The notes: generated by a model not told the origin, from the sequence alone. DNA of 64,000 nt from Turnera subulata (GCA_028386065.3 JAKUCV010001446.1:222203-286202), one strand, 5' to 3'; positions 9,566 to 22,424 are shown, counted from the stretch's first letter. Program-made: numbers and translations.

Positions 9566-12500
9566 TGTAGCGACCCAGGTAAAATTTTCGTAATTTTACC
9601 GAGTCGTTTTGACTTTCACGGTGGATAATAAAGTTTTACCACTGTTAAACAAGGATTATCTCGAGATTTTACCGGGTATAATCGAACCTCGAAGTCGATC
9701 TTGGAGGATACGTGACGTTTTGGAGTATCCTCCATCAACAACCCAGCCTTGGAATTTAATTCCAAGAGTTACTTTGGGTTACCGAAAATTTTATAGGGTT
9801 ACTGGGCCTCGGTTTGCAATTTTGGGACTTCCACAATGCTCAGAAGAATTAATTAGATTTTCCGAGCCTAAGTCGTATTTTCGGAACCAGGACGAATTTT
9901 GGAAAGACGAAAATGCCCCTGTGATGGTAATGGATCAAGAGTCGGATTGAAGGGTATTTTGGTCTATTTCCAGACCAATAATTCTGCCGACACCCGAGTT
10001 GCGATTTTTCTCTCTCTCGGGCCACCTCTTTCTTGTCTTTTTCTCCTTTCCCCATTTTCTTTCTTTTTTCTTCTTTTCCCATTTACTTTTCTTTTCCCTC
10101 ACATTTTTTTTCTTTTCTCTTCCTTCTTCCTGATTTTCTTTTCCTTTCTTCTTCCTCACTTTTTCTTCCCCTTCACTCTCCCTTGATATTTTCTTCTTCC
10201 TTCCCCGAATCCTTCTTCTTCCCAATCAATCTTCCCCAGATTTTTTTCTTCTTTCCCTTGTCTTCTTCCTCTCCTCTTCTCCTTTAAACGCCTCCTCGCT
10301 ACCCGACTCCACAGCCTTCCTCTGCTCCCCTCTTCTTCTCGCGACCTCCTCACTAACGCCGCTTCCTCTCCTCTTCCTTCCTCTGCCTTTCACCATCGCC
10401 ACCCTCATCCTTCCCTCATGCCGCGTCGCTTCTTTCTTCCCTGTCACCAGATCGCCGCCGCCTCTGCTCTTTCTCAACCCTTCTCTTCGCTGAGCCAACC
10501 CCTATCACATAACCACCACTGGTGAAGGACGCTCCGCCGCACGCTTCCCCTCCACTGCAACTCGAGTCGCGCCGCCGTGACGCACTACCTCCCACAGTTC
10601 CGAGCTCTCCCTTCCCCTGTTCACGCACCGACGATCTCCCACCACCTTCTGCAAATTCGCGCCGCCATCGGGACATTGACGTTAATGGTGTTGTTGTGGC
10701 TGTGGCTAGTTGTGTTTTGGGTACTGGACATGGTGGTTTGGTGGAGTTCCGGCCACCAGAAGGTCGTCGTAGTGATGGCGACGGTGTTGGTGGTTTGGTT
10801 GTTGGCATGGTGGAGTGGAGTGGTTTTGATGGTTGATGGACAGTAACTGTGAAGTTACTGTAGTGAACCGTACTTGCCGGAATCTGGCGAACTCCCGGTG
10901 TCTCGGGAACTTTCCAGCGATGTCTCGGGTATTTTCCAATAAACCCGGACATGGACTTTTGGGTAATTATCGGACCCTTGGACTATTCATGACCCATTAA
11001 CGGACTCGAACTTTTATAACGACGTTAATTGACGAACGTTTAACCAAATATTAAATTATGGTTTTATTTTAGATTTTACTTTTCTTTACTCTATGCTTTT
11101 AATTAATTTTCCAAGTGGGCTATTAAGAAGGCCCATCGTGTTTATTTTCCGATTTTATTTAATTTATGTTCTACTTGGGCTAATATTAATAAAATGCCCA
11201 GATTTATATATTTTATTATCAAGAGCGACTAAAGGGCCGGATAGCAGCTCGGACGCTCGGTTGCAATTTTAACTTAAAATTAAGTACGATTAGTATATCG
11301 GTTGGAACATATAACCAGTTAATATCTAACTAAATGGAAAGATTGATTTCATATTAAAGAAAATTAAGGGAATAATAAAAATGGATACGGAATAAGACAA
11401 GTCATCTAACAAATACTAAAATCGGCATCATGCATGATCATCCTTGTTTGTGCATTGTAAGAGTAATTTTTGTTGTTATAAATATAAGAATATCGAGGCT
11501 TAACTAGATATCAGTTTTCAGGAGTATCAGATGAGGATATAAACTTATAAACCTCGGTATGCTACCTGTGATACTCGAGCTGGTGTTTGGATTGTTTGTT
11601 AATGTGTTTGTAATACGTTACTTGCCTTGATTTTGATATATTGGTTTCTATTGTGATCCCTATTGTGATGCCTGGACTCTGTGTGTCCGATGATTGTTAT
11701 GTTTGATTGTGTGGATAAGTTTTTATCTTGATATCCTTGATTCTATTTTCTTATGGCAAGTGTGCCAAATGAGTTATTTGTGATCAAGTATAGCCCGAGA
11801 TGTTGTTAATAACAGTAACCTAATTTGGGATATTGGATTGGTTTCCCATAGGAGCTGTGAGGCAGAGAGCTTGCTCGGGATATGTGATGAGTTGACGGAC
11901 AGGGTTACTGTTAGTCAGTGGAAAAGAAAAGTTAAAATATTAAATATGGTAAAATCACTTAGACACCTAGATGTCACGTGGAAGGTAGAGGTACGACTGG
12001 GTGGTAGCCGCTTGTGATATTTGATTTGTTGGCCATTTATGGGGGGAGATGTGCTTGGTGTCCGCTCCCGGATATTATTATTATTTTGGCACTGGGGGAG
12101 ATGTGCTTGATTTTTGTTTCACGAGGAGTACCCTGGGGTTAGCTAACCTGGCTACCAAGTACGACCGATACTTATCACGTGACGGGGCCCTAATAATAAA
12201 ATTAGAAAGTCCGTCATAAGTTGTTCATGAGTCTATAAGTGTGAGGTTAGACAATGAGCTTGATTGAACATTTGTTTGATTTTGATGCTATATCATGCTT
12301 GTTTTACTTTAATGTTTCTGTTGCTGGTTCGATGTTATCGCGGTTGCTTGTATACTTTGGTTTATTTGTTTATTGGTGAGACAGTGGTTGGTCTCACCCC
12401 TCGTATAGTCTATGCAGGTTAGTTGATCATTAATCAGGATTGTATTCTGGCGGTTGCGGTGTTTCCTCGGTCATGACTCGGATCCAATAATTTGCATTGA

Positions 12501-12707
12501 GTTTTGCATGAGCTATCACTGCATATCTAGAAAATGCTTCCGCTGTGCTGATGATGTTATTCCCATGTCGGATAACGGAAATGTGATTGCATGACTGTTT
12601 GATGTTGTATTGTTGTGAATCTTAACTTTCATTGTATGATGGCCACGTGGTGACGTTGTTGATCGATAATTACTGTATGTTGGGTAAATTTGGGTCGGGG
12701 TGTTTCA
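9566..12707 (+). repeat. 3' LTR of gypsy element 2 (full length, 3142 bp)
   Basis: Starts TGTAGCGACCC, ends GGGTCGGGGTGTTTCA. It includes a C/T-rich tract (about 9990-10300) and a GC-rich segment (about 10300-10700) that the 5' LTR has lost. Several overlapping frames in this part are low-complexity Lys/Arg, Phe/Ser or Pro-rich readings of a skewed composition and are not called as genes. Confidence 0.85.
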
Positions 12708-14420
12708 AGAAAGATTACACTAATACAATGTGATAATATATAAAGGGAGGTAAATTTGCCAAAGCTAACCACTATTTAGACCTTTAGTCTTGATAAGATG
12801 GCTTTGATTATTTTGATTAACTTGAGCGTGGATGTACATGAAAACTCTTCCCCTCCAAAATGTTGATGTAATAGTTTTGGATATGGCAGCCTTTTAAGGC
12901 ATCATATCTTATCGATCTCATCATCCATGTGACGACTTCCAACCTACGCATGAACTCTCCTCCACACGTGATGCCTGGATTTCAGTGGCGAATTCACGGT
13001 GGCAAATGACTACACTAGATCTTTCAAATCTTCTAAAATATTATAAGACTATTTTCTTTTTCAAATAATATTTCTATTATTTTTTAACTATTTTTCCTCT
13101 TATAATTATTTTTAAATAATCTCTATTTCTTTCCTAATCTTTTAAAGGTCATTGACTATTAACTAGATTTTTTCATTGATTTACTATCAATTAAATTTAT
13201 TAGCATTTTCTTCCATTTATATGGGTTTAAATTCTTTCCTTTATTATGATAATATGAATTTTCCCATTTATTTTTTTTCTTTCTATATTTGGTTGGTCTC
13301 TTTTTCTTTTTTTCCTTAGGTATGTTTTCCATATGTTAAAAGAAAAATATATTTGATTAATAATAAAATAATTATTGGTTATTTTCTAAATTAAAATGAG
13401 AAATTATTGCATAACAAATAAATCTATAACAAAATTCCTTAAAGATTCCTAAATATAAGTCTATAAGTCTATAATTTAAGGTTTGATGAAATAATTTTTT
13501 TTATCAAAATAATAGCTTATTACTAGATAGATTTGTACATAACTAATCAACCGAAACATATATAAACAATTATAATACTTAATTAATTTTAATATTTAAC
13601 ACTAAAATTTTTATTTAAATTGGATTGGTTATATAATCTTTTTTCCTGTTTTTGTTTATTTGCCTACACTGAAAAATTTTTCAGGATCTGCCACTGGATT
13701 TCCTTGTGCTGAAGAAATCTAGATTGTAATTTGGATTTCAATAGGGACACATGGGATTCCTGATAACGAAATGTTATCATAGTGAGTGTGAAAAATGTAA
13801 AGAAGATGAAATTTGGCCCATTGTTGCTAAATGTATGCGTTCAAGATGCAAATTGCTGATATGTGGGGACGCAAAGCCTATGATAAGCCTTAGATTTTTT
13901 TAATTTGTTAGAACTCTTATGTTTTTGCTTTAGTTTAAGGTTCGACTCATGCTCAATTGAAGCGCTATTAGTGCCCCCGTTAATGTTACACAGGATGATG
14001 AATGTGGCTACAGATTGTGACAAGTGATTTCTTCTCCATGAGGGAAGATTATAAGAGCCACACATTCATGCAAGTCTTTGTAACGTCCAAACTGTAATTA
14101 ATAGGATATAGTTATAGGTTCGAGTTCCTCTTTCTTTTTGTTTGGATCCAGTCTATACGACAAAACTTTTTCATATTATATTTCACATGACAGAATCTAA
14201 AATATTTACAATAGGGAATATTGTGTACCGAGGCTAATTACTAAGGGCGGACACAAACACTAGTTTAGCTAGCACACCCAAAATCAAAAAACTCGCACTG
14301 CACTACTAAAGACAAAGATCTAACATTACTTTATTTCTTCAGCTAGTCATCTAACATTATTTATACTACAAACCTTGGTTTTTTTTTTTTTTTGTTATCT
14401 AACGTAACTCAATTCCTAGC
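12708..14420. other. Region between gypsy element 2 and the end of CYP78A
   Basis: AT-rich with no supported gene. It holds the TIR element at 12983-13696. The last few hundred bases before 14421 are downstream of the P450 stop and include a T-run at 14380-14393; they probably contain its 3' UTR. A small frame at 13841-14065 on the minus strand shows no family features. Confidence 0.5.
12983..13696. mobile_element. Small non-autonomous TIR transposon, hAT-like
   Basis: The left end CAGTGGCGAATTC and right end GGATCTGCCACTG are imperfect inverted repeats. Flanks are GATTT on both sides (12978-12982 and 13697-13701). The AT-rich interior has no coding capacity. CAGTGGC termini are common in plant hAT-type miniature elements, but those make 8-bp duplications and only 5 bp match here, so the superfamily is uncertain. 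Confidence 0.5.
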
Positions 14421-16246
14421 TTAAGTTCTCCTTGCATTCACTTTCACTTTAAGAGGGTTTGCCATCTCACAAGACAGCCTAAGCACTTCTGAAAGATCCA
14501 CCGGGTCATCATGATCCATCTTCACCCACTCAAACTCATGCAACAACGTCCCCACCCAGAAGTTGACAGTAGCCAGACCCAATGCCCTCCCGGGGCAAAT
14601 CCTCCGACCCGATCCGAATGGAGCCAGCCTGAGGTCGGATCCTAGCACAGAAAACTCATCGCCGCCGCCGCCACCACCACCACCACCATCCTTGGACAAG
14701 AATCTCTCCGGGCTGAACTTGTGTGGGTCCATCCAAACTTCTGGGTCCCTTGTTATGGCCCACATGTTAACCATGGCCGTGGTCCCCGCTGGCACCTTAT
14801 ATCCACCAACTTCAGTATCTGTGATGGACAAGCGGGCCCATGATAGGAGCGGACCAGGTGGGTGCAGCCTCAACACTTCCTTCACTACAGCAGGCAGGTA
14901 CACCGTTGATTGGATATCTGATTCCATCAACGGCCTTGATCTTCCCACAACTTGATCGAGCTCATCCTGGACCTTTGCTTGCACATCAGGGTGCATCACC
15001 ATTCTAGCCAGTATCCACTCTATCAAAACCGCCACTGTATCCGTACCTCTAAAAATCATCTCCTACATTAAAACAACACAATTTAGAGAAAAAATTAGTG
15101 ATAAAATTGATTCTGCCATAAGCCCACTAAAAAGATTCCTGTTTTGATTCTCTTGCCTTTTTTCTTATAAAACAAAAACATATTATTGTAGATATTTTTA
15201 ATGAGGCACACGCATGCATAAAATAGAAAGTAAAGTGGATTTGTTGTGTTATGTGGAGGAGTTTTGTTGCTTACCCAAAGAACAGCTACCATGTCATGGT
15301 CTGACAACTTATCCGGTCCATGAAGGGAGAGCAAAACGTCAACAAAATCGTATCTTGATGACTCTCCTGCTTGTTCTCTATGTTCCTGAATAATCCGGTT
15401 CACGAACCGGTTCACTTTGGGGACCAGTTTTGAGCACCTGAACCGGATTCCTTGAAGATCTAACCCTGCAATAGCCGGGAGATGATCAGACCAGTTCAGC
15501 TTCCCTAGGAGATCGTAACCTTCATCAACCAGGGCTTTAAGTTCTTCGGTTCCTGTGTTAGAAGAACCCAGGTCGTATTTGTGGCCAAAGATGGAGTACA
15601 TCATGTTATTAAGCGAGGCTCTCTTCAGGATATCACGAACAGAGAATTCTTTGCCCTGTGTAGCAGCAATCAGTGATACCATTTGAGAGGCAATACCAAA
15701 CCTCTGCGCTTCAGTGGAGCTGATTTGCTTGGGAGAAAACAGATGGGTTGCTGCGATTCTCCTCAGGGTTCGCCAGTATACACCATAAGGAGCGAACCCA
15801 ATTGCCCTATTGAACATGAGTTGATAGGCAGATTCTTTCACCGGACGATCAGCAAAGGCGGAGCTGTTCAGGATTTCTCTGGCGACGTCAGGTTTGCTTG
15901 TGATAACAAACCTGGTCTCCCCCACACTGAAAGCCATGAGCCTCGTGGCCTTGAACATCTTAGCTGCAGCTGCAAGCTTGTGGTGAGCTAAGTTAGCCAT
16001 CAAGTTCATGCTCCCTATCACAGGAAACCCTCGTGGGCCAGGAATCATCTTGGTTTTACTAATGTTTCCTCTCTTAAACCAATACCTACCCCAGGCAGGG
16101 CCACCAGGGTAGAACCAGCAGCACAAAGCCATGACTAGCCAAGCCATGCAGAAACAGAGGAGTAGGAGAAAAGGGGTTTGCGTGGATAGGGCTTTGCATT
16201 TGAACAGAAGGGCTAATACCCAATAACTATCTATCTGGGACTCCAT
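14421..16246 (-). CDS. CYP78A: Cytochrome P450 of the CYP78A family (CYP78A9/A6-like)
   Basis: Two exons: 16246-15275 (324 codons) and 15062-14421 (GAG first, stop included), with a GT-AG intron at 15063-15274 in phase 0, the usual CYP78A position just before the I-helix. The protein is 537 residues, normal for the family. An N-terminal hydrophobic segment (about 24-46) anchors it in the ER membrane, followed by the YPGGPAWG and IPGPRGFP hinge. Visible motifs: I-helix FRGTDTVA (about 329-335), ExxR at 386-389, PERF at 442-445 and the heme loop [10 protein letters not shown] with Cys480. The C-terminal wording ([22 protein letters not shown]) is closest to CYP78A9/A6. CYP78A enzymes are monooxygenases that promote organ, fruit and seed growth, probably through a mobile signal whose substrate is not settled. 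A run of nine Gly (GGT/GGC codons) sits before the heme loop. The frame is intact. Confidence 0.95.
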
Positions 16247-16384
16247 GGAAGAAGATTGAGTATGCTTGTCTTTCTCTTTGTGGGTGTATTTTTGCTAAGA
16301 GACTAGCTAGTACTACTATACTACTACTTCTACTGCGTCTTAATTTCCTTTTTTGGGTGTTACTATGAAGTGGAGGAATTAGCC

Positions 16385-16391
16385 TTTTATA
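16385..16391 (-). promoter_or_regulatory. TATA box of CYP78A
   Basis: CTCTATAAAAGG on the minus strand, about 140 bp upstream of the ATG, a normal distance for a plant core promoter. Confidence 0.65.
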
Positions 16392-16399
16392 GAGATCCT

Positions 16400-18283
16400 T
16401 GAAGAAGGGTGGTGGGACTATAAAAATAACGGTTAAATAGTGGTGTCGTAGTTAATATTATTTAATGGGAGAATGAATTTGGAAGTTTATAACATGAAAC
16501 ATAAATATGCGCCGTCAAGGTGATGTAATTTTTTTTTGTAACGGCTTGGATTGGAAGTAAGCTAAAGCGGTGAAGTTAACAGGTAGGAAGTCGGGGGGAA
16601 GCATGTATACTTCAATACAGTCACGCCCATTCATAATCCGTGTACTGCAAGGGTTTGAGTCTGAGATCCCATATTTGTCATTTTCTCCACTCTTTCCTGG
16701 TGATGAAAGATACTTACACATTACCAAAAATAATAATGTTTGATGCACCCATTTTTGTCCACATGCCAAGTTTATCAAAGTGATCATAGTAATAAAGACC
16801 TGCCACAAAAATTATTACACCGTTTAATATAATTGCACTTCTTATTCGACCGCTATGATTAAGTTAAATTATAAGAACACTACAAAAAATATTAGACCAC
16901 TTATTCAACCGTTAAATTAGATTAAAGAATGAAGACACACATAAATTGTTGGACCCTATTCGACCGTTTAAATTAGGAAAAATAATAAAGACATCATAAA
17001 AATTATTAGAGCGCTTATCCCACCGCTTAAATAATAAAAACACCACAAAATTTATTGGATCACTTTTTTGACGACTTAAATTAAGTTAAACAATAAAGAC
17101 ATTATAATAAAAATGATTCAACCGCTTAAATTAAGTTAAACAATAAAGACACCACAAAATTTAATGGACCGCTCATCCCACCGCTTAGATTAGGTTAAAA
17201 AATAAAAACACCACCAAAATTATTGAATCGCTAATTGGACTGCTTAGATTATGTTAAGCAATAAAGACACCACAAAACTTAATGGACCTTTTATTCAAGA
17301 GCTTAATATTGAAAATGCTATTTCAAATGTAAAATTAATATGGGTCTCTTAACATCCCTTAAAGGTGAATTGATTTAAAAAGGTATCAGTTAGGGAAAGG
17401 CGGTGACAAGCAAATACTTCAATACAATTACGCCGCTTCAGAAATCGTGTGCAAGGTTTTGAGATTCTTTTTTTTTTTTTTAAGGCGCTCAGTTATGGTG
17501 ATAAAAATGTACTAATTTTGTACCAAAAATTTGCCGATAATAATTTATCAAGTAACAAATCTATCAAAATCGAGTGAGGTATCAGTTAGGGGAAAGACAG
17601 CGACAAACATATTCTTCAATACAGTCACATCGCTTCAGAAATCTTGTGCAAGGGTTTAAGATAACTTGCTGCACATGGATCTTTTGTTTGTGGCCATAGA
17701 GTTGGATGAAGACACAGCAATAGATCAGGTTGTTTGTCGACGACGGCGCCTTCAAATTGTTTTGCAATTGTGAACTCATTGTGCAGCGGCGACTAGAGTC
17801 TAAACTGCAGATCTGGTTCTTTAACAAAAAAGAAAAAAAGGTGTAGATCTGGTTGCACGTACCAAGCAAGGTGTTGGCTAGCGTTGCTCTTCCTTGTTCC
17901 CTACCAATCAAGCGGGGCTGCTGCTATCTGACGGAGTTGTGCAATGGTGGATCTAGAATTTCCTCCTTACCAAATCATTTATTCTCAAAAATCATAAATT
18001 GTTAACAAAATATATTAAATCCCATTCGAAGAGGCAAGAACCATTCTTTTTTATCCGATGCGAGGCACTGCCATGATTTTGTTAACAATCAGGAATCTTT
18101 AATCTTCCAGGAGAGGGTGATGACTCAAGAGGCAGTGTTTTACTAAGAGTGGGATATAAAATTTAAGAATTAATACATTTTTAAATGTTTTATAAAAATA
18201 ACCTATGGGAATAGAATTTAAGATTTAAGAATTAAAATATATTTTATAAAGATGACAATGCATGAATTTAAATATTGGTGATG
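16400..18283. other. Upstream region of CYP78A with degenerate dispersed repeats
   Basis: No gene seen. A motif of about 65 bp built around 'acttcaatacagtcac...gcaagggttt' occurs near 16605, 17410, 17610 and again at 21225 and 21440 beyond the solo LTR, showing that the LTR inserted into a pre-existing repeat field. Reading frames here (16515-16808, 17582-17911) fall on these repeats. Confidence 0.5.
16800..17310. repeat. Degenerate tandem repeat, unit about 60 bp
   Basis: About eight diverged units, each containing versions of 'aataaagacaccacaaaa', 'ttattggaccgctt' and 'cgcttaaattaagttaa'. Adjacent units near 17150-17270 are clearest. Related partial units occur at 21285-21350 and 21615-21680. 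Confidence 0.7.
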
Positions 18284-18288
18284 TGGCA

Positions 18289-21095
18289 TGAAACGTCCCG
18301 ATCCGTATTTACCGTTATACACAGTAAACACGTAGGACCACATACTATTACAATATCCACAGTGGTAAATATCACAAACCAACAGTAATAATACAGTAGC
18401 AGTACATCATATATCAATAGTACTTGTCCCGGCACGGAGACATTATTACAATAAGCATCAGAACTGAGTAGTAAAATGTAAGCAGCGGAAGTCTTAATAC
18501 AATACAGCCATAGACAACCGTATGAACATGATGCAACGCAGGATGGATCCGGGCTTGGCAGAGGGTGCGCCACAGCTTGCCTCGAACGTACCTAAGCTAC
18601 GCACAATCAAACTACGCGACTAGGTCACGCAGGCGAGGGGGTGAGTCCGAAGTGCTCACCAGGTAAAATCCATAAGCAAATATACATATACAAACAACCG
18701 TAAATAATCAAGTCACATCAACAACAAATAACTAAGGTTCTCACGAACCTCAAATAACACGCTCTGTGATTTTAAACACGCTATACCAATTTTATTATCA
18801 GGGCCCCTATCACTAGTTAAATGGTGGTCGTCGCCTGGTAGTCAAGCTAGCTAGCCCGTGGACCCCGCCCTGGTACCTCTACGTATAACTGGCACAGACA
18901 GGGAGCAGACCCCAAGCACACTCTCCCCCAGCGCCTAAAATAAAAATTGGTACAGACAAGGAGCAGACCCCAAGCACACTCTCCCCCAGCACCATAAAAA
19001 TAAGACTACCTTCTGGCTGTTCCAACATTTAACTGTGATTTACTAGATGTCTAAGTGTATCCAGTTTTATTATTTCTTTACCCTCATCTAGCTACTTAAT
19101 TTCTATTATCCTCCATTATCTCATTATCCCGAGCAGGCTCACAGCCTCTCTGCTCGTCTGGATAATACAATCTTATTTCAACTTTTTTTCCCATACTAGT
19201 ACCCCCGGTACTCTACTCACACAATTTTCACAGTCAGCAACAACAGTAATAACCTACTAATACCAACATTTCTACATTATCAAGAACATCATCAGTAGCA
19301 TCAATTCAGCAACATCAATGGCAACAAATAACATTTAAATTTATCTCACAACAACCATTCACAGCCACAAAGAATTATTCAAGCATATAACACACATAAT
19401 AAACAAACAGCAACTTGGTACTACGGGCAGTATATAAATATTTACTTATCCTCACCTTAGCCGATTTCCTACTCCTGGAAGTCTTCGAAGTGTTCCGGCT
19501 CAGGCTCCTCGGGGTACTGCTCGTTATCAATTCCTATACTAAACAATAATTATGCACACATAAGATGATATGCAAATGGTCGACTAATACTGTAAGCCGT
19601 AAAACAATTACTGGACCTTCTCGGTACTTCCCCGGGTTATTCCCATTACCGTCATAATTCACCATTTATTTCAAGTGTCAAAAATACCATATTATACTTA
19701 TACTTATACCCGGATATTCTTCCGGTACATATTTTCATAAAATATTCTCACCAGAGTTACTTACCATAATATAATTTTCTTGGAAATTATGCATGTACTT
19801 ATACACAATATATCAAGAGTATTTACCATATAATAATTTCAAAGGCAATAATTCATATCATAATTACCTCAACCTTTCAAAATACCACAATTTATACTTC
19901 CCATAATATAATCATATATTCCCCAAAATATATTTTTTTTTCCAGAAGTTTATATATATCATTTATTTTCTTTTTCTTTTTCTTTTTAAATAAACTAGGC
20001 CAGCCTAAAATAATCTGGGCCAACCCAGAACCAAAGGCCAAGAGGGCCAACCCAAGACCAAGGCTTCAGGCCCAAGCCCACGGGTTAACCCAACCAGACA
20101 AGCCCAACACTCCAACCCTACAGACCCAAACAACCCAGCCAGGTCAACCCACGACCCGCGATAGGGACGGGTCGACCCGCGACCCACACACACACACACA
20201 CCGGTCTGCAGTCAAGCTCACCTAGCGAGCGGCGAAGTGGTGGCGGACGTGACACGGCGTGGCAGAAGCGCGGGGCGACGCGCGGTGGGTGCGATGTCGC
20301 GAGGAGACGCGGCGGGAGAGGGATGGATCTGGGCGGCTCTGCTCGTCGGGTCCGGCGGCGGCGTTGTGAAGAAACACGTGGAGTGCGTCGACGACAAGCA
20401 GCAGCAGGAAGGTGGAGAGGATGGAGCGACGTTGATGGCGGCTCGGTAGCTTTGGATGGTGGCCGGGTTGTGTGGAGGCACCACTGGAGGCGGCAACTCG
20501 GTGGCGGAGGCGCGAACGCGTAAGGTGGAGTGAAGGAAGAGGACGAGGGTGGTGGTGCTTGGTGCCCAAAACGGCGGTGTATCGGGGACTGCTGTGTGTG
20601 TTCCTTTTTTTTTTTTCTTACTTTGGTTCTGGTTTGAGACGTTTGCACTGGGTGGTTTGCAGGTAAGGTGTATGCTGGGTGGTTGTGGTGTAATGGAAAG
20701 CTGGAGAAAACACGGGAAAGAAGAAATACACACTTGTCACAGGTTACACAGAAAGGCAGCTCACGGGCACACAGGAGAAGGCGGCTGCATAATTCAATTA
20801 TGCAGTCGTGTCCCGTCCGGACCAGAAAATATCTATAACACCCCCTTGACTTTATTTTTGGTCCGACAATTCGAGGTTAAACCTGACTTTTCTGAAGATT
20901 CCTGGACCCGAAAAATTCCAATTTTGGTCCGTAAAATCCACAGAAAAATCCCGTTCTGGGGTAAGGGTCGGTTTCGGAATCCGATGCATAATTTACCCTG
21001 AAATAATTATCCAAGATTATTTTTACATAGTAAATTACTGTACAAACCGTTTTTACAGTTCCGATAAAATGTAAATTTTTACCCGGGCTGTTACA
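18289..21095 (-). mobile_element. Solo LTR of the gypsy family, reverse orientation
   Basis: A complete LTR of 2807 bp: read on the minus strand it starts TGTAACAGCCCGGG (at 21095) and ends CGGGACGTTTCA (at 18289). No internal region is attached. It is flanked by the perfect target duplication TGGCA at 18284-18288 and 21096-21100. Recombination between the two LTRs of a former full element is the usual origin. It contains a duplicated unit of about 60 bp (GGAGCAGACCCCAAGCACA, at about 18901 and 18960) and a GC-rich segment (20170-20560). It shares its subfamily with element 1. Confidence 0.92.
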
Positions 21096-21100
21096 TGGCA

Positions 21101-22424
21101 TATGCCACATATGTTAGTAACACACTCTTAGTAAGAAAATGTTAGTAACTCTAGCATTATTGAGTAATAAATCTATCAAAATCGAGTAAGGTATCCCTTA
21201 GGGGAGAACAACGACAAACAAGTACTTCAATACAGTCACACCGCTTAAAAAAATCGCGTGCAAGGGTACGAATAATAAAGACATCACAAAAAATTATTCG
21301 TCCGCTTATTAGATCGCTTAGATTGGGTTAGCTTGTAGAGTTGTTCTAAGACAACTATTTGGATGCAAATTAGTAGGTTTATTGACTTAAAAGTAGATTC
21401 ACTTAAAATACCAACTAGGGAATGAGAAGCACAAACATATACTTCATAGAGTCATGCTCTTCCACAGTGCGGGATTTAAGATAACTTGTTTGTCTTATCC
21501 GGCATTCTTACTTAGTAGTGAAAGATATTTACATACCAAATAAAACTATTTATTCACTAACTTTTAAACCGAAATTTGTCCATAATAAATTTTTCAATAA
21601 TAAATATCAAAATCATAGTAATAAAGACACTACAAAAATTATTAGACCGTTTTTTATTGAACTTATTCATCGCATAGAGTAGCCTACCTAGCTAGAGGTT
21701 TATTTAGCTTTGTTAAAATATGTTAGAGTTATAATATTGAGAATACGACCTGATTCTAACTTAGTCTGGATGGATTTATTTTAAAGAACTAAACTTCGGT
21801 GCATAAGAAAGAAAAACAATTGTGTACACATAAATTTGTTATCATATATTAATATATAATATATATTAATGCTTATATTATATACCATTACTCTTAACAA
21901 ATATGGATGCGGACAATTTTTTCTTCAGACTATGTGTAGCAAATAATGTTATATACCAACATGCATATATGTCCAATTCGATTTGAACAAAAGATAAATT
22001 TAGAAGGCATATATGCTTCTGGATAATTTGTCTTTTGGTACATTTTGGTTCAGTTATTCAACGAAAGAAAATTCAGAATAATGGAATTTTAAGGCGAGAC
22101 ACTTATAACGCACTTATGAGTTATTTTTCTCTTTCTTTTTTCTTTCTGCTACAAAGTTTTAATTCCAGTGCACGTAATGACCGTGGTGATGCTTTACCAT
22201 ACTTTTAATTTTGGTCATATCTTATTTAGAATCTTTACTGTATTGGAGTTTATATTAAAATCTCAGAGAAGTATTAATTTTATAATATTTTTCTTAAGTG
22301 TATATCATATTAATAGTTGTTAAAATACTTTTATAACAAAATTGTATAAGCTTTTCAGTTAGGATTTATTTATTGTTTTCTAATTTTAAGATGACTAATG
22401 ATCTTACATTATTTGGACAATATA
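21101..22424. other. AT-rich spacer between two solo LTRs
   Basis: No gene. The left part continues the degenerate repeats seen at 16400-18283. The rest is AT-rich unique sequence. Confidence 0.5.

Larger units (their letters stand above)
4884..12707 (+). mobile_element. Non-autonomous Ty3/gypsy (Tekay-like) element 2 carrying the antisense cassette
   Basis: Complete structure: 5' LTR 4884-7120, primer-binding-like site from 7121, internal region of 2.4 kb, polypurine tract ending 9565, 3' LTR 9566-12707. No gag, protease, reverse transcriptase, RNase H or integrase is present. The internal region instead holds ORF A (antisense, with stops), a GRF zinc-finger frame (sense, one stop) and ORF B (antisense, intact). 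Mobility would depend on proteins from an autonomous relative. The LTRs are closely similar where they align, but the 5' copy lacks about 0.9 kb. The flanking pentamers AGGGA (left) and AGAAA (right) do not match, so a clean target duplication is not shown. Confidence 0.8.

Noticed and set aside
9609..9950. Frame beginning MTFTVDNKVLPLL, also at 4927
   Set aside because: It lies within the first part of the gypsy LTR and owes its open length to LTR composition; the other LTRs do not keep it open.
10226..10952. Long Lys/Arg- and Ser/Pro-rich frames on both strands
   Set aside because: They are low-complexity readings of the C/T-rich and GC-rich part of the LTR; the same is true of 20118-20733, 22639-23423 and 28472-28963.
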